A stretch of DNA of 64,000 nucleotides, from positions 582,678-646,677 of the forward strand of contig NZ_JAASQS010000001.1 of the NCBI RefSeq assembly GCF_011762045.1, written 5' to 3'. Position 1 is the first letter of the stretch; every line of letters starts with the position of its first letter. Both the position numbers and the translations under genes were made by a program. Origin of the DNA: Rhizomicrobium electricum. GTDB taxonomy: Bacteria > Pseudomonadota > Alphaproteobacteria > Micropepsales > Micropepsaceae. The notes under the pieces are model-generated. The model had not been told where the DNA came from. It saw only the letters and a list, made by a program, of their open reading frames with translations, and did not search any database. This document shows, piece by piece, positions 45,596 through 54,915 of this stretch.

Positions 45596-46140
45596 CTATC
45601 GCTTACGTGGATGCACACGCCATCCCTTCACCTGTATCTCGCACGTGGAAATTTTTCGCTATCGCAGCCGTATTGGGGCCGCTCTTGATGCAATCCTCCC
45701 AGACCTCATTTCTGGAGATGGGAAGCGCTACAGACGATTTCAAGATGTCCAGAAAAATATTGTGGTTTTTACGCGCGAGACGCAGCCGCAATAATTTCCG
45801 GAAGATGGACGAATGAAACCGGTCACAATGATGAACGGAATTGGTGAACGAGAGGCGAGGCAATCGCACATGAATGAGGACGCCCACCACTGCGGCCATC
45901 CCCGTGGTGCCGGGACTCACTCGCCGTCTGTCGTCACCATGATGAAGTCCGTTGCTCCAGAAGGCTAAAGTTTTCGACTTATTGTGATGCCGCTTCATCC
46001 CCGAAAAGCGATATCCATTTTTCGCTAAAGCGCCTGGTACGTGCGGCAGAAAGGTCACCTTGCGGGCTTTTCTGCCGCCGCTCTTTCCCGACGGTCCGGC
46101 CGGGACTATCACCCTTCGATGCAGCGACGGAGGGGATGCC
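45596..46140. other. A/T-richer intergenic region with no supported gene
   Basis: 545 bases with lower GC than the neighbours and no recognisable product. A 51-codon frame at 45813-45968 (starting MKPVTMMNGIG) has no ribosome binding site or known similarity. CGGCAGAAA/TTTCTGCCG (46044-46077) forms a 9-bp stem with a 15-base loop, just before the methyltransferase gene. The right end should hold that gene's promoter, and the left end that of the small RNA on the minus strand. Confidence 0.4.
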
Positions 46141-46701
46141 GTGTCGCCCGGAGCCTTCATCTACATCATCTGGGGTCTTTGGTTCTTTGCCTGGCTGGCC
46201 GCGTCGATCCTCGGCAAGCGCGAACGCGGCAGGCTGCACGGCGGCCTGTCGGCGCTGTTCCATCTCGTCGCCGCCTTCGCGCTGTTGCTGCTGCTCAACC
46301 TTCTGAACCCCTTCCCGGCCGCCGACCTGCGCTACGGGCTGTGGTCGACGGGCGTGCCCGATGCGCTCGGCTGGGTGCTCGTGACCATGGCGCTCGCCGC
46401 GTTCGGATTCTCCCTCTGGGCCAGCGTTCATCGCATCATCCGGCTTCATCACAGTGCCCGAGTTGTCGACGGCGGACCCTATGCGGTGGTGCGCCACCCG
46501 CTTCATGTCGGCGTGATCCTCGCCGCCGCCATAACGGCAGTCCTGTTCGGCGAACCATCGACTCTGAGCGGTGCCGTTCTGTTATCGGCCGCGCTGATCG
46601 TGAAAGTGTGCCTCGAAGAGCGCGCCAGCGATGATGCGGCCCATCGCGACTACCGCCGCCGCGTACCGATGTTCGTGCCGTTCTGGCCGACGAGAGATTA
46701 G
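46141..46701 (+). CDS. Isoprenylcysteine methyltransferase-like (ICMT/PEMT) membrane protein
   Basis: 186 residues, four to five helices. The C-terminal ICMT/phospholipid methyltransferase pattern is HSARVVDGGPYAVVRHPLHV followed by LEERASDDAAHRDYRRRVPM, with the conserved RHP and the Glu pair that bind S-adenosylmethionine in this fold. The methyl acceptor is unknown in bacteria; small isoprenoid or lipid acceptors are possible. The start is GTG 46141, preceded by GGAGGGG. The stop overlaps that of the convergent crotonase by four bases. Confidence 0.85.
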   Translation: MSPGAFIYIIWGLWFFAWLAASILGKRERGRLHGGLSALFHLVAAFALLLLLNLLNPFPAADLRYGLWSTGVPDALGWVLVTMALAAFGFSLWASVHRIIRLHHSARVVDGGPYAVVRHPLHVGVILAAAITAVLFGEPSTLSGAVLLSAALIVKVCLEERASDDAAHRDYRRRVPMFVPFWPTRD

Positions 46702-47495
46702 CTGCCGCGAAATACAGCCGGCCTTTTGTCGAAGAATGCCGCCAGCGCTTCGGCGTGATCACTGCTGGCATGCGCATGGCCCTGGGCCTCGGCCGACGCC
46801 TGCATCACCGTCGCGAAATCCGCGGTCATACCTTGGCGCATCAACGCCTTGGTCTGGCGCAATACACCCGGCGGCAGGCGCGCGATGGAAACGGCGAGGC
46901 CACGCACTTCCTCCATCAGCACGGCGGAGGGCACAACGCGCGAAACGATTCCCCACCGCATAGCCGTCGTGGCATCGAGGGTATCGCCGGTGAAGAACAA
47001 TTCGGCGGCACGCGCGTATCCGATCACACGCGGCAGAAGCCACGATCCGCCGTCGCCCGGCACCAGTCCGAGCTTGAGGAATGGCACCGAGAACACAGCG
47101 GTCTCCGCAGCGACGCGAATGTCGGCGAGGCATGCCACATCGTTGCCAAGCCCGATCGCGGCACCGTTCACCGCCGAAATGAGCGGCACCTCGATGCTCC
47201 ACAGCGCTTGTACGACACCGTGGATATCGCGCTTATAGGCGGCGGTGATTTCTTCCGGCGTGCCGGCGAACAGGCCCGACTTTTCCTGCATCGCCTTGAT
47301 ATTGCCGCCGGCGGAAAACACCGGCCCGGCGCCGGTGAGGATGGCGCAGCGGATCGCGGGATCGCCATTGATCGCAGCGGCTGCATCGGCGAACAGCGCG
47401 CCATCGCCCGGCTCGCCGAGAATGTTGCGCACCTCCGGACGGTTGATCGTGAGTATGACAACCGGACCGTTCTTCTCGATAAGCAAAGCCGTCAT
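46698..47495 (-). CDS. Enoyl-CoA hydratase/isomerase family protein
   Basis: 265-residue crotonase. Oxyanion-hole segments SAGGNIKAMQEK and SAVNGAAIGLGNDVACLADI, then FLKLGLVPGDGGSWLLPRVI and FTGDTLDATTAMRWGIVSRV. The catalytic Glu positions of enoyl-CoA hydratase 1 are occupied by Asn-Asp (GLGNDVA) and Gly-Asp (VPGDGGSW), so the exact reaction may be isomerisation or hydrolysis rather than hydration. A single gene with no fatty-acid degradation partners nearby. A ribosome binding site AGGAGGCGC precedes ATG 47495. Confidence 0.9.
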   Translation of the reverse strand: MTALLIEKNGPVVILTINRPEVRNILGEPGDGALFADAAAAINGDPAIRCAILTGAGPVFSAGGNIKAMQEKSGLFAGTPEEITAAYKRDIHGVVQALWSIEVPLISAVNGAAIGLGNDVACLADIRVAAETAVFSVPFLKLGLVPGDGGSWLLPRVIGYARAAELFFTGDTLDATTAMRWGIVSRVVPSAVLMEEVRGLAVSIARLPPGVLRQTKALMRQGMTADFATVMQASAEAQGHAHASSDHAEALAAFFDKRPAVFRGS

Positions 47496-47652
47496 GATGC
47501 GCCTCCTGTCGGACAGAGCTTAGCGCAGCAGGTGGAGCCCGGCGCGGCATTTGCCAATGCTTAACCACAGAAATTGCGAATCGCCTCCCGCTTAAGTGCG
47601 GGTTAGGAGGGGGTCCCCTACCGTCCTGCGGAGGGGCCTTGGTGGGGTGATA

Positions 47653-47790
47653 ATGCGGTTTGGCAGAGTCGATATGGCCGGCAGAGCGGTGGTGCTGGGC
47701 GTGGTCGCGGCTTACGCGGCGGGCGCCCTGATTATGCTCAGCATTCTTGTTGCGACATCGCTATGGCCGGGGGCCGCTCCGACCTTCTGA
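47653..47790 (+). CDS. Small single-helix membrane protein, hypothetical
   Basis: 45 residues: a basic start (MRFGRVDMAGR) followed by one strong membrane helix (AVVLGVVAAYAAGALIMLSI) and a short tail LWPGAAPTF. GGTGGGGTGATA precedes ATG 47653. Nothing is recognised by name. The composition and positive-inside start support a real membrane microprotein, but similar short frames arise by chance in GC-rich DNA. Confidence 0.35.
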   Translation: MRFGRVDMAGRAVVLGVVAAYAAGALIMLSILVATSLWPGAAPTF

Positions 47791-48220
47791 CAAACCCCGG
47801 CATCACGCGGATAAACGTCATTTCGCGAGTTGGCAGGCCGTCGACAAAACAATTTACACATCCTCCCCAAGCGAAACCGGCGCTCGGAATGCTGAGCCCT
47901 GGCGCTTCTCTTTCTGTCACGGAACGATTGCGGCCTGATCGGTGTGTGTCCTTCCCCATAGACGTCGCAGCGGGCTGCACCTCGCCCATAGGCAGCGAAT
48001 GGCGACAGTGGCGTCATGGTGCGGTATCGCCGCTGTCAGAGCGATGACGGGCGTCACACGCCAGACGCTACGACAGCTTGGAAAGACGGTTTACAGGCCG
48101 ACGGAGAGGTGGGCGAAAAAACCAGGAAAATCGGGCTTTTTTGATTTGGCACGACGGTTGCTGTCGCTCTTATGCGAGGGCTGCCGTGTTGGCAAGTCTG
48201 GGGAAGAAGAGGACATGAGA
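47791..48220. other. Intergenic region upstream of a PEP-CTERM gene
   Basis: 430 bases with no supported gene. Several overlapping frames exist on both strands, none with a coherent product. It should hold the promoter of the gene at 48221; an A/T-rich stretch GGGCTTTTTTGATTTGGCACGACGG lies at about 48132-48155, where TTGGCACG resembles a sigma-54 -24 element, but no TTGC is correctly spaced after it. Confidence 0.4.
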
Positions 48221-48844
48221 ATGAAGTACGGATTAGCAATTCTGGCCGCAGCCGCCATGACCGTCGCCGCTGGTGCGGGACCCGTCACGTCACCGCCGCC
48301 GGTTATTTCTGCCCTGGGCGGCAACGTCACGGCCATCTATATCTTCGCCGATGCCGGCGACAGCAGCATTCTGGGACTGGGCGCGCCTGCCCCGGCCGTT
48401 TCCCAAATCTTCTGCAACCATCCGACCGGATCGTGCTCGACGGCAGGCACGCCGGGCGACATCATGAGCCTCGGCAACCGTAGCGGCATGCTGACGTTCA
48501 CGCTGGATAACACCACCAAGAGCACGTGGTACGACAGCACCAATCCGGACGGCGACGGCAATTACCACGCCAAGATCACGACCAACTATGCCGATTTCGG
48601 CGTCGGGACCTTGTCGGCTGCGCTGCAGGCCCAGCTTGCCGGCTACTCGAACATCACGTTCGTTGGCTTCGAAGACCGCAACCTGGCTCAGGGTAGCGAC
48701 TGGGACTACAACGACCTGATCTTCGCGTTCTCGAATACGGCTCCGACCGGCAATCCCGGCGTGCCCGAACCGCTGACTCTGTCGCTTCTCGGCGCGGGTC
48801 TGGCCGGCGTCTTCGGTCTTCGCCGTCTGAAGAAGAAGAGCTGA
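48221..48844 (+). CDS. PEP-CTERM protein with DUF4114-like domain
   Basis: 207 residues. A signal peptide (YGLAILAAAAMTVAAGAG) is followed by a beta-rich domain ending with VGFEDRNLAQGSDWDYNDLI, the acidic motif of DUF4114 proteins (likely Ca2+ binding). The C-terminus is VPEPLTLSLLGAGLAGVFGL then RRLKKKS, a complete PEP-CTERM exosortase signal. ATG 48221 is favoured over ATG 48215 by spacing to GAGG. The stop codon lies in a 10-bp hairpin, and a strong terminator follows. The second such protein in the window is at 14063-14740. Confidence 0.87.
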   Translation: MKYGLAILAAAAMTVAAGAGPVTSPPPVISALGGNVTAIYIFADAGDSSILGLGAPAPAVSQIFCNHPTGSCSTAGTPGDIMSLGNRSGMLTFTLDNTTKSTWYDSTNPDGDGNYHAKITTNYADFGVGTLSAALQAQLAGYSNITFVGFEDRNLAQGSDWDYNDLIFAFSNTAPTGNPGVPEPLTLSLLGAGLAGVFGLRRLKKKS

Positions 48845-48862
48845 TCGCCCCCCGATCAGCTC
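48838..48862 (+). repeat. Hairpin over the stop codon of the PEP-CTERM gene
   Basis: GAGCTGATCG-CCCCC-CGATCAGCTC is a perfect 10-bp stem containing the TGA stop. It sits six bases before the terminator hairpin and may stabilise the 3' end. Confidence 0.6.
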
Positions 48863-48867
48863 TCTAC

Positions 48868-48905
48868 AGGAGCGGTGCCGCCCCGGCATCGCTCCTTTTC
48901 TTTTT
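48868..48905 (+). terminator. Rho-independent terminator
   Basis: AGGAGCGGTGCC pairs with GGCATCGCTCCT (12 bp, one G-T pair) around GCCCC, followed by TTTCTTTTT. It terminates the PEP-CTERM gene transcript. Confidence 0.9.
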
Positions 48906-48942
48906 GGGGTAAGCGCGCAGCCGATGGCTGACGAAGGCGCTC

Positions 48943-49230
48943 TTATTTCTTTTCCGCCCGGAGCGCTTCGTGGTGGCGGATGACTTCCTTGACGATGAAG
49001 TTCAGGAACTTTTCGGCGAAATCGGGATCGAGTTTGGCGTCGTGCGCCAACGCCCGCAGCCGGGCGATCTGCTGGGCCTCGCGCGCCGGATCGGCCGGCG
49101 GCAGGCCGTGCTCGGCCTTAAGACGGCCGACGGTCTGCGTGCACTTGAACCGCTCGGCCAAGAGATGGATCAGCGCCGCATCGATATTGTCAATGGAATC
49201 ACGCAGGCGTTGCAGTTCTGGATCGGTCAT
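48943..49230 (-). CDS. Chorismate mutase (AroQ type)
   Basis: 95-residue all-helical chorismate mutase converting chorismate to prephenate. LQRLRDSIDNIDAALIHLLA carries the first active-site Arg; the region FKCTQTVGRLKAEHGLPPAD corresponds to the R/K-x-GxxK segment, and DPAREAQQIARLRALA follows. ATG 49230 (MTDPELQRLR) gives a normal AroQ length; the frame is open upstream without a better start. It stands alone, as often in alphaproteobacteria. Confidence 0.9.
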   Translation of the reverse strand: MTDPELQRLRDSIDNIDAALIHLLAERFKCTQTVGRLKAEHGLPPADPAREAQQIARLRALAHDAKLDPDFAEKFLNFIVKEVIRHHEALRAEKK

Positions 49231-49295
49231 CGGCACGGCCCTAGAAAACACTATGTGGAGTCTTAGGCGATCCGACCTGCCCGCCGCAATGCGCC

Positions 49296-49967
49296 TTACG
49301 GCCCATCGGCTTCGAAGGGATGCTCCGGCTCCTTGCAGGATTTGACCCTGGTCGGGGACATCGAGTTGTTCATCTTCCAGCACTCGTCCAGGACCGAGCA
49401 ATAGCAGCCGCGGAATTGTATCTCCCGCAGCGTCCGGGTGAACCGCCGGCCAAGCGCCGGATTGGCCGGATCGGGGAGATACGCGAACGCCGTCTGGTCA
49501 TCACCGGAGCGCAGCACGATCTCATTTACCTCCGTGACGGACGTTCTCGGGGAGAGCATGGCATTGGCGGCTTTAGGATCGGCGGGAAGACCGCAACAAC
49601 GGCGCAGGAGATCGCGCGCCGAACTCACGGGCTGCCCTTTGTAGACGACTTCAAAACTATGGACCTTGGCCGGACCGACACCGGAGTTGCTAAGGCCGAA
49701 CTGCAGAACACCATGCTCGGAGGAATCGATTTTCACCCAGCCGGTCACAAACGGCCACGTCGACGCCGAGACCATCTCTCGCTGCGTCCACGCGTTCTGG
49801 ATGGCGACAACCAGCGAGACGACGGACAGGATGATCGCGCTTACGGAAATAATGAGGTCCGCCAGCGAGTGGCCGGTGCGGCGCGGCTGGGCCTGGATGT
49901 CCTCGGTCGATACCGCCAGCGGCGGCTCCGACACGCGACCGGCTTCGGACGACTTGATCTCAGACAT
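49296..49967 (-). CDS. Hypothetical single-pass membrane protein
   Basis: 223 residues. An N-terminal cytoplasmic stretch (about 35 residues) is followed by one membrane helix (LIISVSAIILSVVSLVVAIQ) and a domain beginning WTQREMVSASTWPFVTGWV, then VLQFGLSNSGVGPAKVHSFE. That pattern is seen in many bacterial membrane proteins with an immunoglobulin-like periplasmic domain. The C-terminal part has five Cys residues (RCC, GCYCSVLDEC, KSC), suggesting disulfides. GAGGGGG lies before ATG 49967. Function unknown. Confidence 0.65.
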   Translation of the reverse strand: MSEIKSSEAGRVSEPPLAVSTEDIQAQPRRTGHSLADLIISVSAIILSVVSLVVAIQNAWTQREMVSASTWPFVTGWVKIDSSEHGVLQFGLSNSGVGPAKVHSFEVVYKGQPVSSARDLLRRCCGLPADPKAANAMLSPRTSVTEVNEIVLRSGDDQTAFAYLPDPANPALGRRFTRTLREIQFRGCYCSVLDECWKMNNSMSPTRVKSCKEPEHPFEADGP

Positions 49968-50032
49968 GCGAACCCCCTCGTACGCGGCATCACCGCACAC
50001 AAGGGGGCCGCCCTTACGGAAGGGACTACGAC

Positions 50033-50125
50033 TTAGCGGTGGCTGTCAACCTCGAGCCACATGGCGTTCAGCACCGCCAAGGTGACCGCAAAGCCGAGAC
50101 CCAAGACCCAAGCGAAATACCACAT
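50033..50125 (-). CDS. cydX: Cytochrome bd oxidase small subunit CydX
   Basis: 30-residue membrane peptide: MWYFAWVLGLGFAVTLAVLN then AMWLEVDSHR. It matches CydX (E. coli MWYFAWILGTLLACSFGVI type) and lies immediately after cydB, where cydX is expected. CydX stabilises the haem groups of the CydAB complex. The start at 50125 is ten bases after the cydB stop. It is too short for most gene finders. Confidence 0.93.
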   Translation of the reverse strand: MWYFAWVLGLGFAVTLAVLNAMWLEVDSHR

Positions 50126-50134
50126 GATGAAACC

Positions 50135-51265
50135 TCAGTAGTTGGCGTTGCTGTCCGACATGATGTTCTCCGCCCGCACCGGTCCGCGCATGATGCGGTA
50201 GACCCAGCCAGTATAGGCCAGGACGATGGGCAGGAAGATCACCACGCAGGCCAGCATGATCTCGAGCGTGAGCTTGGAGGACGAACCGTCCCACACGGTC
50301 AGGCTCTGGTCGGGATGGCTCGATGACGGCAGGAAGAACGGGAACAGCGCCAGACCGGCAGTGGAAATCGTGCCCACCGGCACAAGCGCCGAGGAGATCC
50401 AGGCGAGAAGCGGCTTTTTCCGCAGCAGAACCGCCAGCACGGCGCCAAGCACGGCCACCAGCGGCGCCAGCCACAAGAGCGGAACGGCCCTGTAGTTGGC
50501 GAGCCAGCCGCCAGTGACGAGCGCAACGGTCTTGAGGGTCGGATTGGACGGACCGTTGGGAGCGAGCGCACTGGTGATTTTGTAGCCCTCGAGGTTCTGT
50601 ACCCAGACGCCGGCCACAACGAACAGCAGAATGAACGCCAGCGCGGCCCACGGCATGATCGCCCGCGCCCGATCGCCCGGCTTGGCGTCCGCCGCCTTCA
50701 GCGACACCCAGGTCGAGCCATGCAGAACGTGCATCGCCACGGACGTCAGGCCGCACAACAGCGCGAACGGGTTGAGCAGCGAGAACAGCGTGATCTCCTC
50801 ATGGAAGCGCAAGTCGCTGTCGAAGCCGTACGGTACGCCGACAAAGAGGTTGCCGAACGCCACACCGAAGATCAGCGCCGGCACAAAGCCGCCGACGAAC
50901 AGCGCCCAGTCCCACATCGAACGCATGCCGGACGACTGGAACTTGGAGCGGAACTTGAAGCCGACCGGCCTCAGAATCAGCGCCGACAAGAGCAGGAACA
51001 TCGCAAGATAGAAGCCGGAGAAGGCGGCGGCATACAGCGGCGGCCAGGCGGCGAAGATCGCACCGCCCCCGAGGATCAGCCACACCTGATTGCCTTCCCA
51101 GGTAGGCCCAACCGAATTGATGACCACGCGGCGCTCGATGTCGGTCCGTCCGACGAACGGCAACAGGATGCCGGTGCCGAAATCGAATCCGTCCATCACC
51201 GCAAAGCCGATGAGCAGGATGCCGAGCAGTGCCCACCAGATCAGACGCAGAATTTCATAGTCCAT
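50135..51265 (-). CDS. cydB: Cytochrome bd ubiquinol oxidase subunit II
   Basis: 376-residue integral membrane subunit. Starts [20 protein letters not shown] with [10 protein letters not shown], then [20 protein letters not shown] and [20 protein letters not shown], the usual signatures of CydB. The C-terminal helices include [19 protein letters not shown]. It forms the heterodimer with CydA, reducing O2 to water with ubiquinol at high oxygen affinity. It starts five bases after the cydA stop. cydDC, needed for haem loading in E. coli, is not in this window. Confidence 0.97.
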   Translation of the reverse strand: MDYEILRLIWWALLGILLIGFAVMDGFDFGTGILLPFVGRTDIERRVVINSVGPTWEGNQVWLILGGGAIFAAWPPLYAAAFSGFYLAMFLLLSALILRPVGFKFRSKFQSSGMRSMWDWALFVGGFVPALIFGVAFGNLFVGVPYGFDSDLRFHEEITLFSLLNPFALLCGLTSVAMHVLHGSTWVSLKAADAKPGDRARAIMPWAALAFILLFVVAGVWVQNLEGYKITSALAPNGPSNPTLKTVALVTGGWLANYRAVPLLWLAPLVAVLGAVLAVLLRKKPLLAWISSALVPVGTISTAGLALFPFFLPSSSHPDQSLTVWDGSSSKLTLEIMLACVVIFLPIVLAYTGWVYRIMRGPVRAENIMSDSNANY

Positions 51266-51270
51266 TTGGT

Positions 51271-52821
51271 TTACTCCGCCGCAACGAGGGTTTCGCCGAC
51301 TTTGTGACCCAGCGTTTCGTCAGGCCCCAGCTTGATGTACTTCTTGAGCAGGTAGATGTCGGCCACCAGCAGCGTCGAATAGAACACGACGAAGCCGAGC
51401 AGACTGAACAGCACGTTGCCCGCGACCGTCCCCGACACCGCCAGCGAGGTCGGAAGCACGCCGTCGATCACCCACGGTTGCCGGCCATATTCGGCAACGA
51501 TCCAGCCGAGCTCCGCCGCGATCCACGGCAGCGGCAAGGTCCAGAACGCCGCTTTCAGGAACAGTTTCGAGCTATCGAGCTTGCGCTTGGCCGACAGATA
51601 GAAGGCGAGCGCGAACAGAAGGATAAAGTAGAAGCCGAGACCGACCATGAAGCGGAACGACCAGAACAGCACGGGCACATTCGGCACCGTCGAGTTCGCA
51701 GCCGCTTGGATTTCGGCCGGCGTCGCGTTCTGCACATCGGGACGGTACTTCTTGAGCAGAAGCCCGTAACCGAGATCGGCAACGTGGGCGTCGAAGGTCT
51801 TGCGCAATTCCGCGTTGGTGCGGTCGCGCTTCAGCTTGTCGAGCGCGTCATAGGCGACGATGCCCGACTTGATGCGCTCCTTGGCGGCTTCGACCAGGTT
51901 GTTGATGCCGGGCACCTCCTTGTCGACCGAGCGCGTGGCGATGAGGCCCAACACCCACGGGACCTTCACTTCGGCCTTGGTGGTGTGAGTCTTCATGTCG
52001 GGGATGCCGAATACCGTGAACGACGCCGGAGCCGGTTCGGTATTCCACATCGCTTCGATCGCGGCGACTTTCATTTTCTGGTTTTGGCCCGCGACATAGC
52101 CCGACTCGTCGCCGAGCACGACGACACTGAGCGAAGCCGCCAAACCGAATGCCGCGGCCACAGTCATCGAGCGCTTGGCCAATTCCACATGCCGGCGGCG
52201 GGCCAGATAGTACGCGCTGATCGCCAGCACGAAAACCGCGCCGACGACGTAGCCTGCGCTCACCGTATGCACGAACTTGGCCTGCGCCACGGGATTGAAC
52301 ACCACGTCCATGAAGTTCGTCACTTCCATGCGCATGGTCTGCGCGTTGAAGCTCGAACCCACCGGATACTGCATCCAGCCGTTGGCAATCAGGATCCACA
52401 GCGCCGACAGATTGGTGCCGAGCGCGAGGCCCCAGGTGATGACGAGGTGGCCCACCTTGCTCATCCGGTTCCAGCCGAAGAAGAAGATGCCCACGAAGGT
52501 CGCTTCGAGGAAGAACGCCATCAGACCTTCGATCGCCAGCGGCGCGCCGAAGACGTCGCCGACATAATGCGAGTAGTAGGCCCAGTTCGTGCCGAACTGG
52601 AATTCCATGGTGATGCCGGTGGCAACGCCCATGACGAAGTTGATGCCGAACAGCGTGCCCCAGAACTTGGTCATGTCGCGCCAGATCTGCTTGCCCGTCA
52701 TGACATAGACGGTTTCCATGATGCCAAGCAGGATCGATAGGCCCAGCGTCAGCGGCACGAACAAGAAGTGGTACAGCGCGGTTGCAGCAAATTGCAGCCG
52801 GGATAGTTCGACGATATCCAT
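51271..52821 (-). CDS. cydA: Cytochrome bd ubiquinol oxidase subunit I
   Basis: 516-residue haem-bearing subunit. His19 of E. coli CydA corresponds to the His in [18 protein letters not shown] (haem b595). [20 protein letters not shown] carries the GTNW motif and the proton-channel Glu, and [15 protein letters not shown] is family-typical. The Q-loop is of the long E. coli type (about 250-380) with [40 protein letters not shown] is the conserved C-terminal motif. It starts nine bases after the stop of the tiny cydP gene, with AGGATGACACC before ATG 52821. Confidence 0.97.
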   Translation of the reverse strand: MDIVELSRLQFAATALYHFLFVPLTLGLSILLGIMETVYVMTGKQIWRDMTKFWGTLFGINFVMGVATGITMEFQFGTNWAYYSHYVGDVFGAPLAIEGLMAFFLEATFVGIFFFGWNRMSKVGHLVITWGLALGTNLSALWILIANGWMQYPVGSSFNAQTMRMEVTNFMDVVFNPVAQAKFVHTVSAGYVVGAVFVLAISAYYLARRRHVELAKRSMTVAAAFGLAASLSVVVLGDESGYVAGQNQKMKVAAIEAMWNTEPAPASFTVFGIPDMKTHTTKAEVKVPWVLGLIATRSVDKEVPGINNLVEAAKERIKSGIVAYDALDKLKRDRTNAELRKTFDAHVADLGYGLLLKKYRPDVQNATPAEIQAAANSTVPNVPVLFWSFRFMVGLGFYFILLFALAFYLSAKRKLDSSKLFLKAAFWTLPLPWIAAELGWIVAEYGRQPWVIDGVLPTSLAVSGTVAGNVLFSLLGFVVFYSTLLVADIYLLKKYIKLGPDETLGHKVGETLVAAE

Positions 52822-52830
52822 GGTGTCATC

Positions 52831-52989
52831 CTAACGATGGTCTGAGCCGAGAAGCCGCGCCGAAACGGCGGCCGTATCGGCAACGGTCCGATGGGACGGA
52901 CTGAAGAACGCCACATAAAGACATGTGAGCAGGACGACCTTGATCGCCAGTACCGCGACTATGTCTTTCCACAAAATCGGACGTTTCAT
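52831..52989 (-). CDS. cydP: Small membrane protein CydP, cyd operon
   Basis: 52 residues: MKRPILWKDIVAVLAIKVVL, LTCLYVAFFSPSH, then a soluble tail ending in LLGSDHR. The R-x-L-x-x-[DE]-I-x-x-x-L-x-[IV]-K start and the FF-S-P after a single helix match CydP, the accessory subunit described for cyd operons of some proteobacteria. It is the first gene of a cydP-cydA-cydB-cydX operon; its stop codon overlaps the cydA Shine-Dalgarno (TAGGATGACACC). AACAGGGA lies just before ATG 52989. Confidence 0.82.
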   Translation of the reverse strand: MKRPILWKDIVAVLAIKVVLLTCLYVAFFSPSHRTVADTAAVSARLLGSDHR

Positions 52990-53390
52990 TCCCTGTTCTT
53001 CCGCACGATCCCAATCTTACGCCGGCATCTCGCCGGCTGGGCGATTAGCGTAATTCCGACAGAGTCCGCGTGATGTCGGGAGGGCTACCGGCTTCGAGCA
53101 TTCCTGCGTTCGCCCCCCAGGCGACGCGTGACGCTGATCGCAGTCACCGACAAAGACTCTCATTGTTCTAAGAAAAAGTGCAGTGGAAATAATCCAGCAG
53201 GGACAACATGCCGCCCCTTTCGCCACAATTGCTGCGACTGAGAATTTGTCGCTTTTCTACCGTAGGCGGTGGCAACTCACATTCAGCCCGTTTTCCATCC
53301 CAATGGAAAAAGGCCGCCATTACCCAATCGACATGTTGGCGAGGCGAACGCGCTTTGCTAGAAATATAATGAAAACAAATAGCACGCTGT
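52990..53390. promoter_or_regulatory. Divergent promoter region, cyd operon versus FixL-like kinase gene
   Basis: 401 bases without a supported gene, A/T-richer toward the kinase gene (GAAATATAATGAAAACAAATAG). It must hold the promoters of both the bd oxidase operon and the kinase operon. GCCGGC-ATCTC-GCCGGC (53022-53038) can fold. No Fnr/FixK box (TTGAT-N4-ATCAA) was found by eye. TTCTAAG at 53167 is only a half-site of an Irr box. Confidence 0.5.
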
Positions 53391-54911
53391 ATGCCACAAC
53401 CTCTGTACCGCCCGGATCCACCGCAGTGGGACGACTCGCTGTTCGAGACCGTAGTTGCCGCGGCGATCAACGGTGTCATGGCGGTCAATGAGTTCGGGCT
53501 GATCAGCGTCTTCAATGCCGCTTGCGAAGCAATGTTCCAATATCGGCGCGAGGAGGTGCTGGGCCACGGCGTTGCCATGCTGCTCGCCTCGCCGTTCCGG
53601 GAGGAATACGAAGAGCGCCTGCGCCATTATCAGGAGACCGGCGAGGCCAAAGGGGCCGGCAAAGGTCGCGAACTCGTCGGCCAGCGCAAGGACGGAACCG
53701 AGTTCCCCATTTTTCTGTCGGTCGGCGAAGGCCTCCACGACGGCCGCCGCACCTTCGTGGTCGTCGTCCAGGATCTCACCGACCTCCAACTCGAACGCGC
53801 CGTACACGCCCAACAGAGGGCCTTCCTGGCAGCGATCGTCGATTCGTCGAACGACGCGATCATCTCCAAGACCCTCGACGGTAAGGTCACGACCTGGAAC
53901 CGCGCAGCCGAGGAGCTGTTCGGCTATAGCGCCGCCGAAATGATCGGCACTCCGGTCGTTCGCCTGTTTCCGGAAGACCGTCTCAATGAAGAAGCGGAAA
54001 TCCTCGAACGGATCCGCGCCGGCCGTGCGCTCGAACACTACGAGACGGTACGCATCCGCAAAGACGGCACGCCGGTCGACGTTTCGGTGACGGTATCCCC
54101 CATTCGCGATCTCAACGGCAATGTCATCGGTGCCTCCAAGACGGTGCGGGACATAACCGAAAAGAAGCAGGCCGAAGCCCGGCTCCAGGCCCTTTCGGCG
54201 GAGCTCAACCACGTTGCCAGGGTCAGCGAAATGGGCCAAGTATCGGCCGCCATTGCTCACGAACTCAATCAGCCGCTGACCGCAGTTCTCAACTATACCA
54301 ACGTCGCCAAACGGCTGATCGCCTCGGCCGATGTATCGGCCAAGGCCAAATCCTATGAGGCGGTGTCGAAGGCGGGCGAACAGGCCCTGCGCGCGGGGCA
54401 GATCATCCGCCGATTGCGCGACTTTGTCGAAAAACGTGAATCGACCAGGACGCTCGAAGACATCAATGCCGTAACGGAAGACGCGCTAGCCCTCGGCTTG
54501 ATCGGTAACCATGCTACGGAGATCAAGACCACCCTGGCGCTTGCGCCCGACCTGCAGCCGGTTTTGATCGACAAGGTTCAAATCCAGCAGGTGCTAGTGA
54601 ATCTCTTGCGCAATGCGGCCGAGGCCATGACCGAATCGGAAAGGCGTGAGCTGACCGTGACGACCTTCATGGTCAACGATTCGTGGGTCCAGGTCAGCGT
54701 GGCCGATACCGGCTGCGGGGTGTCCGACGAGCTCGCCGAGCGCCTGTTTCGGCCGTTTGTGACTACAAAAACGGGCGGAATGGGAATAGGACTAGCAATT
54801 AGTCGCTCGATCATTGAATCTCACGGCGGCCGGCTCACGATGGTCCCCAACCCAAATGGCGGGACCGTGTTCCAGTTCATTCTGCCGGTCGCGAAACGCT
54901 TGGTGGATTGA
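53391..54911 (+). CDS. FixL-like PAS sensor histidine kinase
   Basis: 506-residue soluble kinase without membrane helices. PAS1 (about 18-130) has the FixL-type core RKDGTEFPIFLSVGEGLHDG, and PAS2 (about 143-262) has YETVRIRKDGTPVDVSVTVS. H-box IAHELNQPLTAVLNYTNVAK, N-box VNLLRNAAEAM, G1 VADTGCGV, F-box LFRPFVTTK and G2 GMGIGLAISRSI. At the position of the proximal haem His of FixL (REEYEERLRHY), PAS1 has Tyr, so oxygen sensing by haem is doubtful. It is followed four bases later by a FixJ-like regulator gene and faces the bd oxidase operon. Confidence 0.93.
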   Translation: MPQPLYRPDPPQWDDSLFETVVAAAINGVMAVNEFGLISVFNAACEAMFQYRREEVLGHGVAMLLASPFREEYEERLRHYQETGEAKGAGKGRELVGQRKDGTEFPIFLSVGEGLHDGRRTFVVVVQDLTDLQLERAVHAQQRAFLAAIVDSSNDAIISKTLDGKVTTWNRAAEELFGYSAAEMIGTPVVRLFPEDRLNEEAEILERIRAGRALEHYETVRIRKDGTPVDVSVTVSPIRDLNGNVIGASKTVRDITEKKQAEARLQALSAELNHVARVSEMGQVSAAIAHELNQPLTAVLNYTNVAKRLIASADVSAKAKSYEAVSKAGEQALRAGQIIRRLRDFVEKRESTRTLEDINAVTEDALALGLIGNHATEIKTTLALAPDLQPVLIDKVQIQQVLVNLLRNAAEAMTESERRELTVTTFMVNDSWVQVSVADTGCGVSDELAERLFRPFVTTKTGGMGIGLAISRSIIESHGGRLTMVPNPNGGTVFQFILPVAKRLVD

Positions 54912-54915
54912 ACCA

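Noticed and set aside
45813..45968. 51-codon frame starting MKPVTMM in the region after the candidate small RNA
   Set aside because: No ribosome binding site, no hydrophobic or domain pattern, and no neighbour coupling. Kept as intergenic.
52990..53390. Fnr/FixK box in front of the cyd operon
   Set aside because: Expected from context, but no TTGAT-N4-ATCAA or close variant could be found by reading both strands.
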